Source of the DNA: Acidobacteriaceae bacterium
GTDB lineage: Bacteria > Acidobacteriota > Terriglobia > Terriglobales > Acidobacteriaceae
Direction: 5' to 3'
Length of the DNA stretch: 64,000 nt
NCBI GenBank assembly: GCA_025355505.1
Contig: JANXZM010000017.1
Span: 122,138 to 186,137, forward strand
This document shows, piece by piece, positions 44,322-53,715 of this stretch. The notes under the pieces are model-generated. The model ran no database searches. It had not been told where the DNA came from and worked only from the letters and a program-made list of their open reading frames with translations. Made by a program: the position numbers and the translations under genes. Within the stretch, counting starts at the first letter, position 1, and every line of letters starts with the position of its first letter.

Positions 44322-44434
44322 TCTGTTCTATCCTGAAACTGACCCACTACCGCATCGTCAAGCAGTTTGCCAGAAGAAACGGATTTGTGCACAACTTCCA
44401 CCAAAGCGCGGGCAAGACGCATCGAACCGGACAC

Positions 44435-45325
44435 ATGTCAGGACGCCGCCTCATTACCGTTTTACTACGGCTTGGCCCTGGTGCGAAAGGGATCGTTGCC
44501 GCGCTCTTGGCCACGGTAGTGCTGATGATGGCGGCTCCCCAAGCGGTTGCCGAGCTGCCCTCGGCGGGACTCAATCCTGGATTCCGCCGGCTCTACGATC
44601 TGGATTTTACGGGCGCGCAAAAAGAATTCGAGTTGTGGGAAAAAGTAAACCCAGACAATCCCATGGGGCCGGTGAGCGAAGCAGCGGGCATCTTGTTTTC
44701 CGAGTTCGATCGGCTGGGCGTGCTCGAAGCCCAGTTCTATGAGGACGACTCGATCTTCGCGGCGCGCAAGAAGTATGAAGCCGACCCGCAGAAGCGCACG
44801 CATTTCGAGCAGCAGCTCGGCCGCGCTGAAACCTTGGCAAAGGCCAGGCTGAGCCGAGACGCTCGGGAGGTTGACGCGCTTTTGGCGATGACGCTTGCCA
44901 ATGGCTTGCGGTCCGATTTCGCCGCGCTCATCGAAAAACGGAATTTGACGTCGCTTCACTACACCAAAGAGGCAACGGCGTGGGCCCAGAAACTTCTCGC
45001 GGCCGATCCTACCTGCTACGACGCTCACCTGGCCGGCGGCGTCAGCCGTTACATCATTGGTTCGATGGCCGCTCCGGTGCGCTGGATTCTGCGCATCGGG
45101 GGCGTTTCCGGCGATAAGGCTGGCGGCATTGCCGAACTCCAGACGACGGCAGCGCAAGGCCATTTGCTCGCCCCATTCGCGCGTATCCTGCTGGCCATCG
45201 CCTACGTCCGCGAGAAAGAGTTGCCGCGTGCTCGCGAACTCCTGTTGTCGCTGCAACGAGACTTCCCCAACAACACGCTTTTTGGCCGGGAACTGACTCG
45301 ACTTGATAAGAACGGCAGCCGCTAA
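44435..45325 (+). CDS. Hypothetical exported TPR-like protein
   Basis: A 296-residue protein counted from ATG 44435 (MSGRRLI); the frame extends back to 44387. A signal peptide follows (IVAALLATVVLMMAAPQAVA). The rest is helical with paired-helix TPR-like pattern: LYDLDFTGAQKEFELWEKVNPDNP near the start and FARILLAIAYVREKELPRARELLLSLQRDFPNN near the end. It may scaffold periplasmic partners. It sits 116 bases ahead of pstS on the same strand but is probably separate. Function is unknown. Confidence 0.65.
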   Translation: MSGRRLITVLLRLGPGAKGIVAALLATVVLMMAAPQAVAELPSAGLNPGFRRLYDLDFTGAQKEFELWEKVNPDNPMGPVSEAAGILFSEFDRLGVLEAQFYEDDSIFAARKKYEADPQKRTHFEQQLGRAETLAKARLSRDAREVDALLAMTLANGLRSDFAALIEKRNLTSLHYTKEATAWAQKLLAADPTCYDAHLAGGVSRYIIGSMAAPVRWILRIGGVSGDKAGGIAELQTTAAQGHLLAPFARILLAIAYVREKELPRARELLLSLQRDFPNNTLFGRELTRLDKNGSR

Positions 45326-45366
45326 GTACTTGGAGAAACAAGCGCGTTCATCAGAAATTCACCCCG

Positions 45367-45384
45367 TTGTAACCTTCCTTTAAT
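45367..45384 (+). promoter_or_regulatory. Candidate Pho box upstream of pstS
   Basis: TTGTAAC (45367-45373), a 4-base spacer, then CTTTAAT (45378-45384): two 7-base blocks with an 11-base period, the layout of PhoB/PhoP sites. It lies 57 bases before the start. A similar site TTTTAAC-CGAT-TTGTAAC precedes pstC at 53673. The match to a known consensus is only partial. Confidence 0.3.
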
Positions 45385-45441
45385 ACTTTCCCCATAAAAC
45401 AAAATTGCACACTTAAATTAAGTACGAGGAGGACTCGTCTA

Positions 45442-46461
45442 GTGATACGTCTGACACATCGTACCTTGCTGCTGCTGTTGGCAGGTCTCGCACTGGCGCT
45501 GCCACTCATGGGGCAGACCACCCTGAACGGAGCGGGCGCCACCTTCCCGTATCCCATGTATTCCAAATGGTTCAGCGAATATAATAAGCTACACCCGGAC
45601 GTCCAGATCAACTACCAATCGATCGGCAGCGGCGGCGGTATCCGCCAGGTGTTGAACGGCACCGTCGATTTCGGAGCCAGCGACGGCCCCATGTCCGACG
45701 AACAACTGAGTCAGTCCAAAACCAGGATCCTGCACATTCCCACCGTGATGGGTGCGGTCGTGCCCGCCTACAACGTTCCGGGAATCAGCGGAGAGGTCAA
45801 GTTCACCCCCGAAGCTCTGGCGGGCATTTTTCTCGGGAATATACAGAACTGGAACGATCCCGCCATTACTAAGGTCAATCCTGGCGTGAGCTTTCCGAAC
45901 CAGCCGATCATCGTGATATACCGCTCCGACGGCAGCGGAACTACTTTCATCTTCACCGACTATCTGTCCAAAATCAGCAAAGAGTGGAGCAATACGGTCG
46001 GGAAAGGAACGTCGGTAAAGTGGAAGGTCGGTATGGGCGGCAAGGGTAACGAAGGGGTTGCGGGACAGGTCCGGCAGTTACAGGGATCGATCGGCTACGT
46101 CGAACTGATCTATGCCGCGCAGAACAAAATCTCGTACGGATCGGTGAAGAATGCCGCCGGCAATTTCGTGAAAGCTACGCTGGATGGAGTGACTGAAGCG
46201 GCTGCATCGGCGAAAGCCATGCCCGTCGATTTTCGCGTTTCCATCACGAATGCGCCCGGCAAGACGGCCTACCCCATCTCCAGCTTTACCTGGCTATTGA
46301 TTCCGGTGCAGGCCAAGGACGCGAAGAGAGGAAAGATCATCGCCGATTTTCTGGACTGGATGGTCAACGACGGACAGAAGATGACGAGCCAACTCAGCTA
46401 CGCCCCTTTGCCGGAAAGCGTGGTCGAGAAAGTGAAGGCGGCTATTAAGCAGATCCACTAA
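45442..46461 (+). CDS. pstS: Phosphate ABC transporter substrate-binding protein
   Basis: A 339-residue protein from GTG 45442, preceded by GAGGAGG. The signal peptide is LLLLLAGLALALPLMGQ. TTLNGAGATFPYPMYSKWF is the PstS start, GSGGGIRQVLNGTVDFGASDGPM the phosphate-binding loop, and YRSDGSGTTFIFTDYLSK the second anion site. It binds phosphate in the periplasm for PstCAB. In this genome it is separated by over 7 kb from pstCAB, with porin and polyphosphate genes between. A candidate Pho box lies upstream. Confidence 0.93.
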   Translation: MIRLTHRTLLLLLAGLALALPLMGQTTLNGAGATFPYPMYSKWFSEYNKLHPDVQINYQSIGSGGGIRQVLNGTVDFGASDGPMSDEQLSQSKTRILHIPTVMGAVVPAYNVPGISGEVKFTPEALAGIFLGNIQNWNDPAITKVNPGVSFPNQPIIVIYRSDGSGTTFIFTDYLSKISKEWSNTVGKGTSVKWKVGMGGKGNEGVAGQVRQLQGSIGYVELIYAAQNKISYGSVKNAAGNFVKATLDGVTEAAASAKAMPVDFRVSITNAPGKTAYPISSFTWLLIPVQAKDAKRGKIIADFLDWMVNDGQKMTSQLSYAPLPESVVEKVKAAIKQIH

Positions 46462-46812
46462 ATGTCGATGGAAGGTTCGGGAGGCTGTTGCCTTCCGGGG
46501 AAGGTGTGCGCCGGGAACGGGCAGAGAAAATGCTTGGCTATCGGTGCTATTTCGTGAGGGGAAAACACGGGCAAGACCATCGCTCGCAAACACAAGTGAG
46601 TTTCGTCGCGTCATAGGGATTAAGGGGCAAACCCCGGATGGAACATAGTCGCGAACGCTGTATCCGACGCTCCCAAATGGCTGGTGGGAAGCGATCGGGA
46701 ACGAGAGTTTTGAAGCAGCTGCAAGTCCAGAGAAAATCGAAACTGAGACGCAAGCTGCGCGCACTCGGGCCAGTCAGCACGGGGCGCAGATTTTGGTTAT
46801 CAAGGAGAAAAC
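46462..46812. other. Noncoding gap between pstS and porin
   Basis: 351 bases without a supported gene. It has a modest GGAAGG/CCTTCC hairpin just after pstS (46470-46496) without a T-run, and a GGGGcaaaCCCC hairpin near 46623-46634. A long leader for the porin gene or its promoter is possible. CAAGGAG before ATG 46813 is the ribosome-binding site. Confidence 0.45.
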
Positions 46813-48609
46813 ATGAAAGCGATCATTCCACTAAGTGTCGTCCTGCTATTGGCGTCGGTGCTGCACGGGCAGACGGCCACACCCAAGAAAAAAGTGAGCA
46901 AGCCCGTGAACGCGGACGTGCAAGCTTTGAAAGACGCCGTGGCGGCGCAACAGGAACAAATCAAGGCCCTGTCGGACCAGCTGCAGCAGACCAACCATCA
47001 ACTGCAACAGACGAACCAGCAGTTCCAGCAAACGCAACAACAACTGCAGCAGGCGCAGCAGGCTGCGGCGGATGCCCAGCAGAAAGCGAACGCGGTTGCG
47101 GAGTCGTCGGCCCCAAAGGATGCCGTAGATAAACTCAACTCGGAATATGCCGATGTCCAAACCACGCTAACCAATAACGCGCTCACCGCGCAGGAGCAGC
47201 AGAAGCGCTTCTCCGGCCTCGAAGACTCCCTGGGTCATTTTCGCTGGAACGGCGACGTTCGCGTGCGCGGCGAGAGTCTCTCCCAAAAGTACAGCGGATG
47301 CGCCGCCTGCAACGACCGCAACCGCGCCCGCGTCCGTGTTCGTTTCGGATTCGAAGGCAAACTGAACGATGACTTCATCGCGGGTGTGGCGCTGGCGACG
47401 GGAACGCTTGGGGATCCCACGACCACCAACGAAACGCTGACCAACAACTTCGACCGAAAGACGATCGCCCTCGATCGCGGCTACATCACCTACAACCCGG
47501 TGGCGCACAAGTGGCTGTCGCTGACCGGCGGCAAATTCGCCTACACCTGGGCTCGCACCTCTGTGACCTTCGATCCAGATATCAACCCCGAAGGATTTGT
47601 GGCGAAGTTCTCGAAGGACTTCGAGAGCGTGCCTATGGTTAAGAACCTCAACCTGCAGTTCATGAGCCTGCTCTACAACGAGGCCAGCGGCAAAAACGGT
47701 CTGTACAGCGGCCGTGATTCGTTCGCAGTGGGTGGCCAGATTGGTGGCCGTCTACAACCTTTGAAATTCTGGACCTTGACACCGTCGTTCAGCATCCTGA
47801 ACTTCCGCTATCCAGACGCCATCCTGAATTCGAGTGCTTTCGCACTAGGGGCAACAAATGCCGGCGGTTCGGTCACCATCAGCGGAACCACCTACCCGAT
47901 CGTCGTAACGGCTCCGGGGGAAGGACCGGGTTGCGCAAAGATTAAGGGCGGGCAAACCTCGCCGCAACCAGGCAGCGGGCTTCTCGTTGGGGGTTGCGCC
48001 TTCTCGGCCAATGGCATGACCAATTCAACCTACATCGATGCCAACGGCAATGCGCGCTTCCTGTCCAGCTTCCTCTATGCCGACCTGATCCTGAACAACC
48101 AGTTCAAGACCGGGCTGGCCCGTCTGCCCATCAACTTGTTGCTTGAATATGAAAACAACCTGAACGCTGCGGCTCATCCATTTGACTACACCGCCACCGG
48201 TGTGGGGTCCACGTCAACGCCAAATGCGTCTCTCGGCAAGCAGTCGCACGCATACCTGGCGGATATAAGCATCGGCCAGCAAAAGAAAAAGAATGACTTC
48301 CAGTTGGGATATGCGTTCTTGCGTGAAGAGCAGGACGCGGTGATTGCGTCCTGGGCTGAGAGCGACCAGCGGGCACCGACCAACGTGCTGCAGCACCGCT
48401 TCTACGGCCTGTGGCGCGTCGCTCCCAACACTACTGCGTCGTTCACCTGGTGGCACGGCCGCACTTTAGACCCGTACCTTGAGAACGCCGTTCTCGCTTC
48501 CGGGGTGAAAGTATCCACCACCCCTGGGACGGGCGTGCTGGTGCCGGGTTCCGGGGCGCAGGAACCTTGGCTTAACCGCCTGCAGTTTGACTTGATCTAC
48601 ACCTTCTAA
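46813..48609 (+). CDS. Putative outer-membrane porin with N-terminal coiled coil
   Basis: A 598-residue protein. After a signal peptide (MKAIIPLSVVLLLASVLHGQ) comes a Gln-rich coiled coil (residues about 35-100: QALKDAVAAQQEQIKALSDQLQQTNHQ), then a beta-barrel with alternating strands (FRWNGDVRVRGESLS, RARVRVRFGFEGKLND). The terminal residue is Phe (FDLIYTF), as in BAM substrates. It resembles the Porin_5 type. Its place between pstS and ppk1 suggests a phosphate channel, an inference from context. A strong terminator follows at 48645. Confidence 0.8.
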   Translation: MKAIIPLSVVLLLASVLHGQTATPKKKVSKPVNADVQALKDAVAAQQEQIKALSDQLQQTNHQLQQTNQQFQQTQQQLQQAQQAAADAQQKANAVAESSAPKDAVDKLNSEYADVQTTLTNNALTAQEQQKRFSGLEDSLGHFRWNGDVRVRGESLSQKYSGCAACNDRNRARVRVRFGFEGKLNDDFIAGVALATGTLGDPTTTNETLTNNFDRKTIALDRGYITYNPVAHKWLSLTGGKFAYTWARTSVTFDPDINPEGFVAKFSKDFESVPMVKNLNLQFMSLLYNEASGKNGLYSGRDSFAVGGQIGGRLQPLKFWTLTPSFSILNFRYPDAILNSSAFALGATNAGGSVTISGTTYPIVVTAPGEGPGCAKIKGGQTSPQPGSGLLVGGCAFSANGMTNSTYIDANGNARFLSSFLYADLILNNQFKTGLARLPINLLLEYENNLNAAAHPFDYTATGVGSTSTPNASLGKQSHAYLADISIGQQKKKNDFQLGYAFLREEQDAVIASWAESDQRAPTNVLQHRFYGLWRVAPNTTASFTWWHGRTLDPYLENAVLASGVKVSTTPGTGVLVPGSGAQEPWLNRLQFDLIYTF

Positions 48610-48644
48610 TCGCATTACGTATGCGGTTCGAGGTCTCAACCATC

Positions 48645-48669
48645 GGGCGCCGGCTGCAAACCGGCGCCC
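48645..48669 (+). terminator. Rho-independent terminator after porin
   Basis: Perfect arms GGGCGCCGG (48645-48653) and CCGGCGCCC (48661-48669) with a CTGCAAA loop, followed by TTT. It lies 36 bases after the porin stop. Confidence 0.75.
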
Positions 48670-48784
48670 TTTAACTATGAACTGCAAGCGATGAGCTTTG
48701 AGCGACGAGTTACGGTCTGCGAGTAAACAAATGCTGGGGTTTGCCCGCAGCCCGAAGCCGCCTTGGTATACTGTTTTGCGTCGC

Positions 48785-49159
48785 ATGCGTTGCAGGGTTT
48801 TGGTTGCGCTGGTGTTGTTTCTGGGCCCGGGAGCGGGCTCCTTTGCGGTCGAAAGCGGTTATTTCGCACTGACCATCGTCCGGGCCGAGCTTAAGACGCG
48901 TGATCGGGTCGTATACTGGGTAGTAAACACCCCCATCTACCATGAAGACCCATACTTCGAAGTTGCGGTCCGAGCGGCCGGAACCGTGGTCGTGGGGGAA
49001 CGCGAGCCGCGCAACGCACATGAGACGCTGCCGGAAGGCTGGAAGCCCGGCGCGGTAGTTCAAGGGCGCGTTGACAGGCATCATTTGTTTCTACGGCGGC
49101 CCAACGGGACTGAAATGCGGTTCATCATTACCCGCCGCGCGAAAACATCTCCCGAGTAG
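48785..49159 (+). CDS. Hypothetical exported protein between porin and ppk
   Basis: A 124-residue protein counted from ATG 48785 (MRCRVLVALVLFLGPGAGSF); the open frame extends upstream to 48698 with weaker start options. A signal peptide seems likely. The mature part is short and beta-rich (YFALTIVRAELKTRDRVVYWVVNTPIY, TEMRFIITRRAK). No family is recognised. It lies 71 bases before ppk1 and on the same strand. Confidence 0.5.
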   Translation: MRCRVLVALVLFLGPGAGSFAVESGYFALTIVRAELKTRDRVVYWVVNTPIYHEDPYFEVAVRAAGTVVVGEREPRNAHETLPEGWKPGAVVQGRVDRHHLFLRRPNGTEMRFIITRRAKTSPE

Positions 49160-49230
49160 CACGAGTACGTGACCCCGTGACCACGTGCTGAGTCACCAGC
49201 ACTCCACCTTGACGATAGGGCTCGATAAAG

Positions 49231-51393
49231 ATGGTTCGACCAACTCTGAACAATCGCGCCACACTCCTGAACCGTGAATCCTCGTGGCTGAAATTTAATT
49301 GGCGCGTGCTGGAAGAAGCCGGGGATCTCCGCAATCCGCTGCTTGAACGCGTGAAATTTCTGGCCATCTCCGCCAGCAATCTGGACGAATTCTTTGAGGT
49401 CCGGGTAGGCGGCCTGTTGCAGCAACTCGAAGACGGCCACAACTCCACCACTCCCGACGGGCGCAGCATGGTGGAGGAGCGGGAACTGATCAACAACGCG
49501 ACTCACGAGTTCGTCGAAGAACAGTACTCATGCTGGAACGAGCGCCTGCGGCCGGAACTGGCGGAACAGGGCATTCGCGTGCTTGGCATTGACGAACTGG
49601 ATGACGCGGCATTGGCCTTCGCGGACGACTACTGCGAACGGGAACTCGATCCGCTGCTTACCCCGGTAACGGTGGACCCGGCGCATCCCTTTCCTCGTGT
49701 GATCAACAAGGCGCTGTGCGTGGCGCTGTTGCTGCGGCGCCGCCGTCGCTCCTCGCTCACCTACACCGGAGTCGTAGCCGTTCCGCGGTCGCTTCCGCGT
49801 CTGGTCCGCCTGCCATCGCAGGGAACCATTGATTTCATTTTTCTTGCCGACCTCGTCGTCCATCATGCCGCGCGGATGTATCAGGGCTACGACATCGTTT
49901 CTTCCGCCGCCTTCCGCGTCACCCGCAACAGTAACCTCTACCTGCAGGAAGAAGAATCGCGCAATCTGCTGGAATCGGTGCGCGCTGAATTGCACAACCG
50001 CCGCAAGGGAGACGCGGTGCGCATGGAGATCGAGGCCGAGGCCGAGCCCGAGATCATCGAGCGCCTGGGCACGGTGTTCGAACTCGATCGCTGGCAGATT
50101 TTTCCGGTCAACGGCCCGGTGAATCTCTCGCGCCTGTTCAATATTTACGACGAAGCCGCGCGGCCGGACTTGAAGTTTCGCACCTTTGTGCCGCGGGAGT
50201 TGCGCCTTACCGCGAAATCCCACGACCTGTTTGAAGAGTTGCGCCGCCACGACATCTTGCTGCATCATCCCTACGATTCTTACGACGCAGTCATATCCTT
50301 TATTCAGTCGGCCGCCGAAGACGAACGCGTTCTCTCCATCAAGCAGACTCTTTACCGGACTAGCGAGCGTTCGCTGATTGTTCCGTCTCTGATGGCCGCC
50401 GCGGCTCACAAGGAAGTGACCGCCGTTGTGGAACTGAAAGCGCGCTTCGATGAAGCGTCGAATATCCGCTGGGCACGCGATCTGGAAGATGCCGGCGTGC
50501 AGGTCTTCCACGGACTGGTTGGTCTGAAGACGCACTGCAAGCTTTCTCTCCTGGTGCGGCGCGATCCCGACGGTGTAACCCGCCAATACGCGCATCTGGG
50601 TACCGGAAATTACAACGCGACCACGGCCCGAATCTATACCGATCTCAGCCTGCTCACCGCCGACCCGGAGATTACCAGCGCGGTTCACAAGCTTTTCAGT
50701 TTTTTGACTGCCTACGCGGAGCACCCCAGCTACGGGCCGCTGCTGGTGGCGCCGCTGGATTTGGCCGAAAAGTGCATGAGGCTGATTGAGCGGGAGGCCG
50801 AGCATGCCCGCCTCGGGCGTCCGGCGCGCATGATTGTCAAGGTCAACTCGCTGCTCGACAAAAATATGGTGGAGTCTCTGTACCGCGCTTCGCAGGCAGG
50901 AGTGGAGATTGATCTGCTCGTGCGCGGCATTTGCTCGCTGCGACCAGGCATCCGTGGTCTCAGCGACCGCATACGCGTGCGCAGCATCGTAGGCCGGTTC
51001 CTCGAGCACAGCCGCATCTATTACTTCGAGAACGCCGGCGAGCCTGAAGTTTACCTGGGCAGCGCCGACTGGATGCCGCGTAATCTGCACGAGCGCGTGG
51101 AAGTTCTGTTCCCGCTCAAGAACCCGTTGCTGCGCGACCGCGTGGTGCATGAGATTCTGGCGGCATTGCTGGCCGACAATGTAAAGTCGAGATTCCTGCA
51201 AAAGGACGGCCGCTACCTGCGCTCATGGCAATCGCCGCGCGGACGCAGCAAGAGACCTCCTCGCGGCGCTGCCGCCTTCAGCGCCCAGGATTTTCTCATT
51301 GGACTTGCGGAAGGCACGAGGACGCCGGAGGAAATTCCCGTGGCTGTTCCGCGGCGCTCCGCTCGGGCCTCGGTCGGGCGCGCTGTGATTTGA
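49231..51393 (+). CDS. ppk1: Polyphosphate kinase 1
   Basis: A 720-residue protein. The N-terminus (NRESSWLKFNWRVLEEAGDLRNPLLERVKFLAISASNLDEFFEVRVGGL) matches the PPK1 head. VVELKARFDEASNIRWARDLEDAGVQVFHG and HCKLSLLVRRD carry the catalytic His region. YAHLGTGNYNATTARIYTDLSLLT and LLVRGICSLRPGI are ATP-binding motifs. It makes polyphosphate from ATP reversibly. The C-terminal 50 residues are basic and low-complexity. A 15-base tandem repeat runs over the stop codon. It lies in a phosphate/polyphosphate cluster with ppx and pst. Confidence 0.94.
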   Translation: MVRPTLNNRATLLNRESSWLKFNWRVLEEAGDLRNPLLERVKFLAISASNLDEFFEVRVGGLLQQLEDGHNSTTPDGRSMVEERELINNATHEFVEEQYSCWNERLRPELAEQGIRVLGIDELDDAALAFADDYCERELDPLLTPVTVDPAHPFPRVINKALCVALLLRRRRRSSLTYTGVVAVPRSLPRLVRLPSQGTIDFIFLADLVVHHAARMYQGYDIVSSAAFRVTRNSNLYLQEEESRNLLESVRAELHNRRKGDAVRMEIEAEAEPEIIERLGTVFELDRWQIFPVNGPVNLSRLFNIYDEAARPDLKFRTFVPRELRLTAKSHDLFEELRRHDILLHHPYDSYDAVISFIQSAAEDERVLSIKQTLYRTSERSLIVPSLMAAAAHKEVTAVVELKARFDEASNIRWARDLEDAGVQVFHGLVGLKTHCKLSLLVRRDPDGVTRQYAHLGTGNYNATTARIYTDLSLLTADPEITSAVHKLFSFLTAYAEHPSYGPLLVAPLDLAEKCMRLIEREAEHARLGRPARMIVKVNSLLDKNMVESLYRASQAGVEIDLLVRGICSLRPGIRGLSDRIRVRSIVGRFLEHSRIYYFENAGEPEVYLGSADWMPRNLHERVEVLFPLKNPLLRDRVVHEILAALLADNVKSRFLQKDGRYLRSWQSPRGRSKRPPRGAAAFSAQDFLIGLAEGTRTPEEIPVAVPRRSARASVGRAVI

Positions 51394-51431
51394 CGAGCAT
51401 CGATTTGACGAGCTGTGATTTGACGAGCTGT
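51387..51431 (+). repeat. Three-copy 15-base tandem repeat over the ppk1 stop
   Basis: GATTTGACGAGC followed by ATC, then TGT twice: copies at 51387-51401, 51402-51416 and 51417-51431. The first includes the ppk1 stop (51391-51393). The 15-base unit keeps frame; each copy holds a TGA. Copy number could vary between strains. Confidence 0.8.
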
Positions 51432-51457
51432 GATCGGAAAGGAATAGTCACTCCCAA

Positions 51458-51988
51458 ATGTTTCTCTATTTTTTGCGCCACGCCAGTGCCGGGCAACAGT
51501 TGAGCACCGCGAAGAAGGACGAAAAGCGCGGCCTCGATAAAGATGGTATCGAGCAATGCGGATATATCGGCCGCGCCCTGGCCGCGCTCGGCGTGCAGGT
51601 GGAAATCATCGTCTCCAGCCCGCTAAAACGATCCACACAAACCGCGGCATTGGTGGGCAACGAAATGGGGCACGAAGGCAAACTCGTGATTGAGAACGCG
51701 CTGCGTCCCCAGGCAGTATTCACGGATTTTCAGAAGATGCTGGAAAAGTATGCTCGCCAAGATTCCGTGCTGCTGGTGGGGCACAACCCGAATCTGCGCG
51801 AATTTCTTGGACGAGCCATCAGCGACAGTGGATGTGAAGCCGTGGTTGACCTCAAGAAAGGGGCGGTGGCCAAGGTCGAAATGCGACGCAATACCGGGTC
51901 CCTGAGCTGGTGTATCACGCCCCGTATCCTGCGCACGCTTTACACGGCGGCTACAGAAAGCTCGCGTCCGAAGACTTCGCGGAAGTAA
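51458..51988 (+). CDS. sixA: SixA-like phosphohistidine phosphatase
   Basis: A 176-residue protein. MFLYFLRHASAG holds the RHA phosphatase loop (Arg7, His8) of the histidine phosphatase superfamily, and VLLVGHNPNLREFL the second His. SSPLKRSTQTA is the family middle motif. SixA removes phosphate from the His of phosphotransfer proteins. It ends 49 bases inside the convergent ppx gene. Being between ppk1 and ppx, it may act in a phosphate-related pathway. Confidence 0.85.
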   Translation: MFLYFLRHASAGQQLSTAKKDEKRGLDKDGIEQCGYIGRALAALGVQVEIIVSSPLKRSTQTAALVGNEMGHEGKLVIENALRPQAVFTDFQKMLEKYARQDSVLLVGHNPNLREFLGRAISDSGCEAVVDLKKGAVAKVEMRRNTGSLSWCITPRILRTLYTAATESSRPKTSRK

Positions 51989-53472
51989 TCTCGGTCCTTC
52001 TCAATCGCCCAAACTTCCAGGTCCACGCTCGCCTTTCCACGGGGAGTCAGTTTCATCGAGACCCTGCCGCTGCGCGCCGAGACTGCAACCTTCCCCACAG
52101 ACTGGCTCCTGCCCATGTTCAAAGCACGCGCGATGCGGAGCAGTACCGATGCTTTCTCCACATTTTCCTGCTCCTCAGGGCGCAACGTGCTCATCGGGCC
52201 ATCTCCCGGTGTGGGCCGCGATTTTCCCAGGTAACGCGCGATGGAGCCAATGATCCGCCGCTGTTGCGGCGTGTACCCCAGAATTTCGGAGTTCGCGATG
52301 ATGTAGTAGGTGTGGCGGTGGTGTCCGTTGCGGTTCACGTAGTCGCCCACCTCGTAGAGCATGGCCGCGGCCGAAAGCCATTCGCGGTACTCCACCGGAA
52401 GCTGGTGGACCGATTTCAGCGAGGAAAATAGCAGCAAGGCCGAGTCGCGCACGTGCAAAGCATGATGCAGGTCGACGCGGTAATGTTCCACGGCCCGCTT
52501 GATCGACTCCCAGCGTTCCGATTCAATCGCACGGCCGGATCGGGTGCTGCGATCGTATTCCGCCGCCATCTGGGCCAGGATGCCATCGCGCAGCCCCAAG
52601 GCGGAGTAGCGAAAACCGGCGAGATGACAGCGTTCCAGCAATTCGGCATACACCACTGCGCCGGCGCAAATGATTTCAGCGCGGCGCGGACCGATCCCGG
52701 GCACCTTCCGTCGCTGCTCCAGGGATTGGCATGTAATCTCTTTGGCAATGCGGCGCATCATTTCGCGAGTGGTGTAAGTCGCCGGCCGGCTGGTCCTGGG
52801 GCGCGCCAGGTGGCTGGCGATGCCCACCAGTGCGGCGGCTGTGCCGGAGGTGGCAATCACTGCTCCCACACGTGCGGACTTGATCCGATCTTGAATGCGC
52901 GTAATCTCCCGCGCCACAAATCCCTGGAGCCGTTTCAGTTCGCTCTTGCGCGGCGGATCGTGCTGCAGGAATTCGCCAGTCAGGCGGACCGCCCCGAGCG
53001 GTAAGCTCACCGTATCCCGGATTTGTCCCTCGCGCGAAAGCGTGAGCTCGCAACTGCCGCCACCCAGGTCCACCAGCAGGACGCTGTGCGCGCCCAGCCG
53101 GCCAGCGGAGACGAGGCCCAAATGAATCAGGCGCGCCTCTTCGAGTCCGGATATGATTTCGATCGTCCAGCCTGTCGTCGAGCGCACCCACTCCAGAAAT
53201 GCGCGTGAATTACGGGCATCGCGCAGCGCCGCCGTTGCCACCACCTTCACCGAATCTGCCCCGCATTCCTGCATGGCCCGATGGAAACGCCGCAACACGC
53301 GCACTGTCTCCGACATCGCCTCCGGCGAAAGCAGCCCGCTTCGGAACACGCCATCGCCCAGGCGGGTGACTTCGCGGTCTTCGTGGATTTCTTTCAGCCG
53401 CCCGGCTTGCAGGCGCGAGATTTTCAGGCGGACAGAATTCGATCCGATGTCGATGGCGGCAAAGGTGGGCAT
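51940..53472 (-). CDS. ppx: Exopolyphosphatase/guanosine pentaphosphatase (Ppx/GppA)
   Basis: A 510-residue protein from ATG 53472 (MPTFAAIDIGSNSVRLKI); the frame goes on to 53544. The first two blocks are the actin-like ATPase fold: AIDIGSNSVRLKI, VDLGGGSCELTL and GAVRLTGEFLQHDPP. The C-terminal half is a HD-type helical domain (SSLKSVHQLPVEYREWLSAAAMLYEVGDYV, HRHTYYIIANSE). It degrades polyphosphate made by Ppk1 or hydrolyses pppGpp. It is convergent with sixA and their 3' ends overlap by 49 bases. Confidence 0.9.
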   Translation of the reverse strand: MPTFAAIDIGSNSVRLKISRLQAGRLKEIHEDREVTRLGDGVFRSGLLSPEAMSETVRVLRRFHRAMQECGADSVKVVATAALRDARNSRAFLEWVRSTTGWTIEIISGLEEARLIHLGLVSAGRLGAHSVLLVDLGGGSCELTLSREGQIRDTVSLPLGAVRLTGEFLQHDPPRKSELKRLQGFVAREITRIQDRIKSARVGAVIATSGTAAALVGIASHLARPRTSRPATYTTREMMRRIAKEITCQSLEQRRKVPGIGPRRAEIICAGAVVYAELLERCHLAGFRYSALGLRDGILAQMAAEYDRSTRSGRAIESERWESIKRAVEHYRVDLHHALHVRDSALLLFSSLKSVHQLPVEYREWLSAAAMLYEVGDYVNRNGHHRHTYYIIANSEILGYTPQQRRIIGSIARYLGKSRPTPGDGPMSTLRPEEQENVEKASVLLRIARALNMGRSQSVGKVAVSARSGRVSMKLTPRGKASVDLEVWAIEKDRDYFREVFGRELSVAAV

Positions 53473-53529
53473 AGGTGTGACGATCAGTCTTCTCACAACC
53501 GGGCGCATAGCGCAAGCCATGAGGGTCTT

Positions 53530-53599
53530 AACCACAAAGGACACGGAGGATCACCAAGGAAAGCCGCAGTTGATTTTTACCTTCGTGTCCTTGGTGGTT
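53530..53599. repeat. Intergenic palindromic repeat, ACCAAGG type
   Basis: Arms AACCACAAAGGACACGGAGG (53530-53549) and CCTTCGTGTCCTTGGTGGTT (53580-53599) match at about 17 of 20 positions with a 30-base loop. It lies between the divergent ppx and pstC genes and may form a strong hairpin. Confidence 0.8.
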
Positions 53600-53672
53600 G
53601 ACGATTTTGGTGTTGACCCCACAGTGTTGCGGCAGACTAGCGCTGAAAACTTAAAAAATGCCCGATTCCGTT

Positions 53673-53690
53673 TTTTAACCGATTTGTAAC
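53673..53690 (+). promoter_or_regulatory. Candidate Pho box upstream of pstC
   Basis: TTTTAAC (53673-53679), CGAT, TTGTAAC (53684-53690): two blocks with an 11-base period, 25 bases before the pstC start. It shares TTGTAAC with the site before pstS. Confidence 0.3.
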
Positions 53691-53715
53691 AACCCTCTGC
53701 TAGCCTTGACCAGGA

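Noticed and set aside
49528..51201. 557-residue open frame antisense to ppk1
   Set aside because: It has no domain features, and ppk1 is firmly identified on the other strand.
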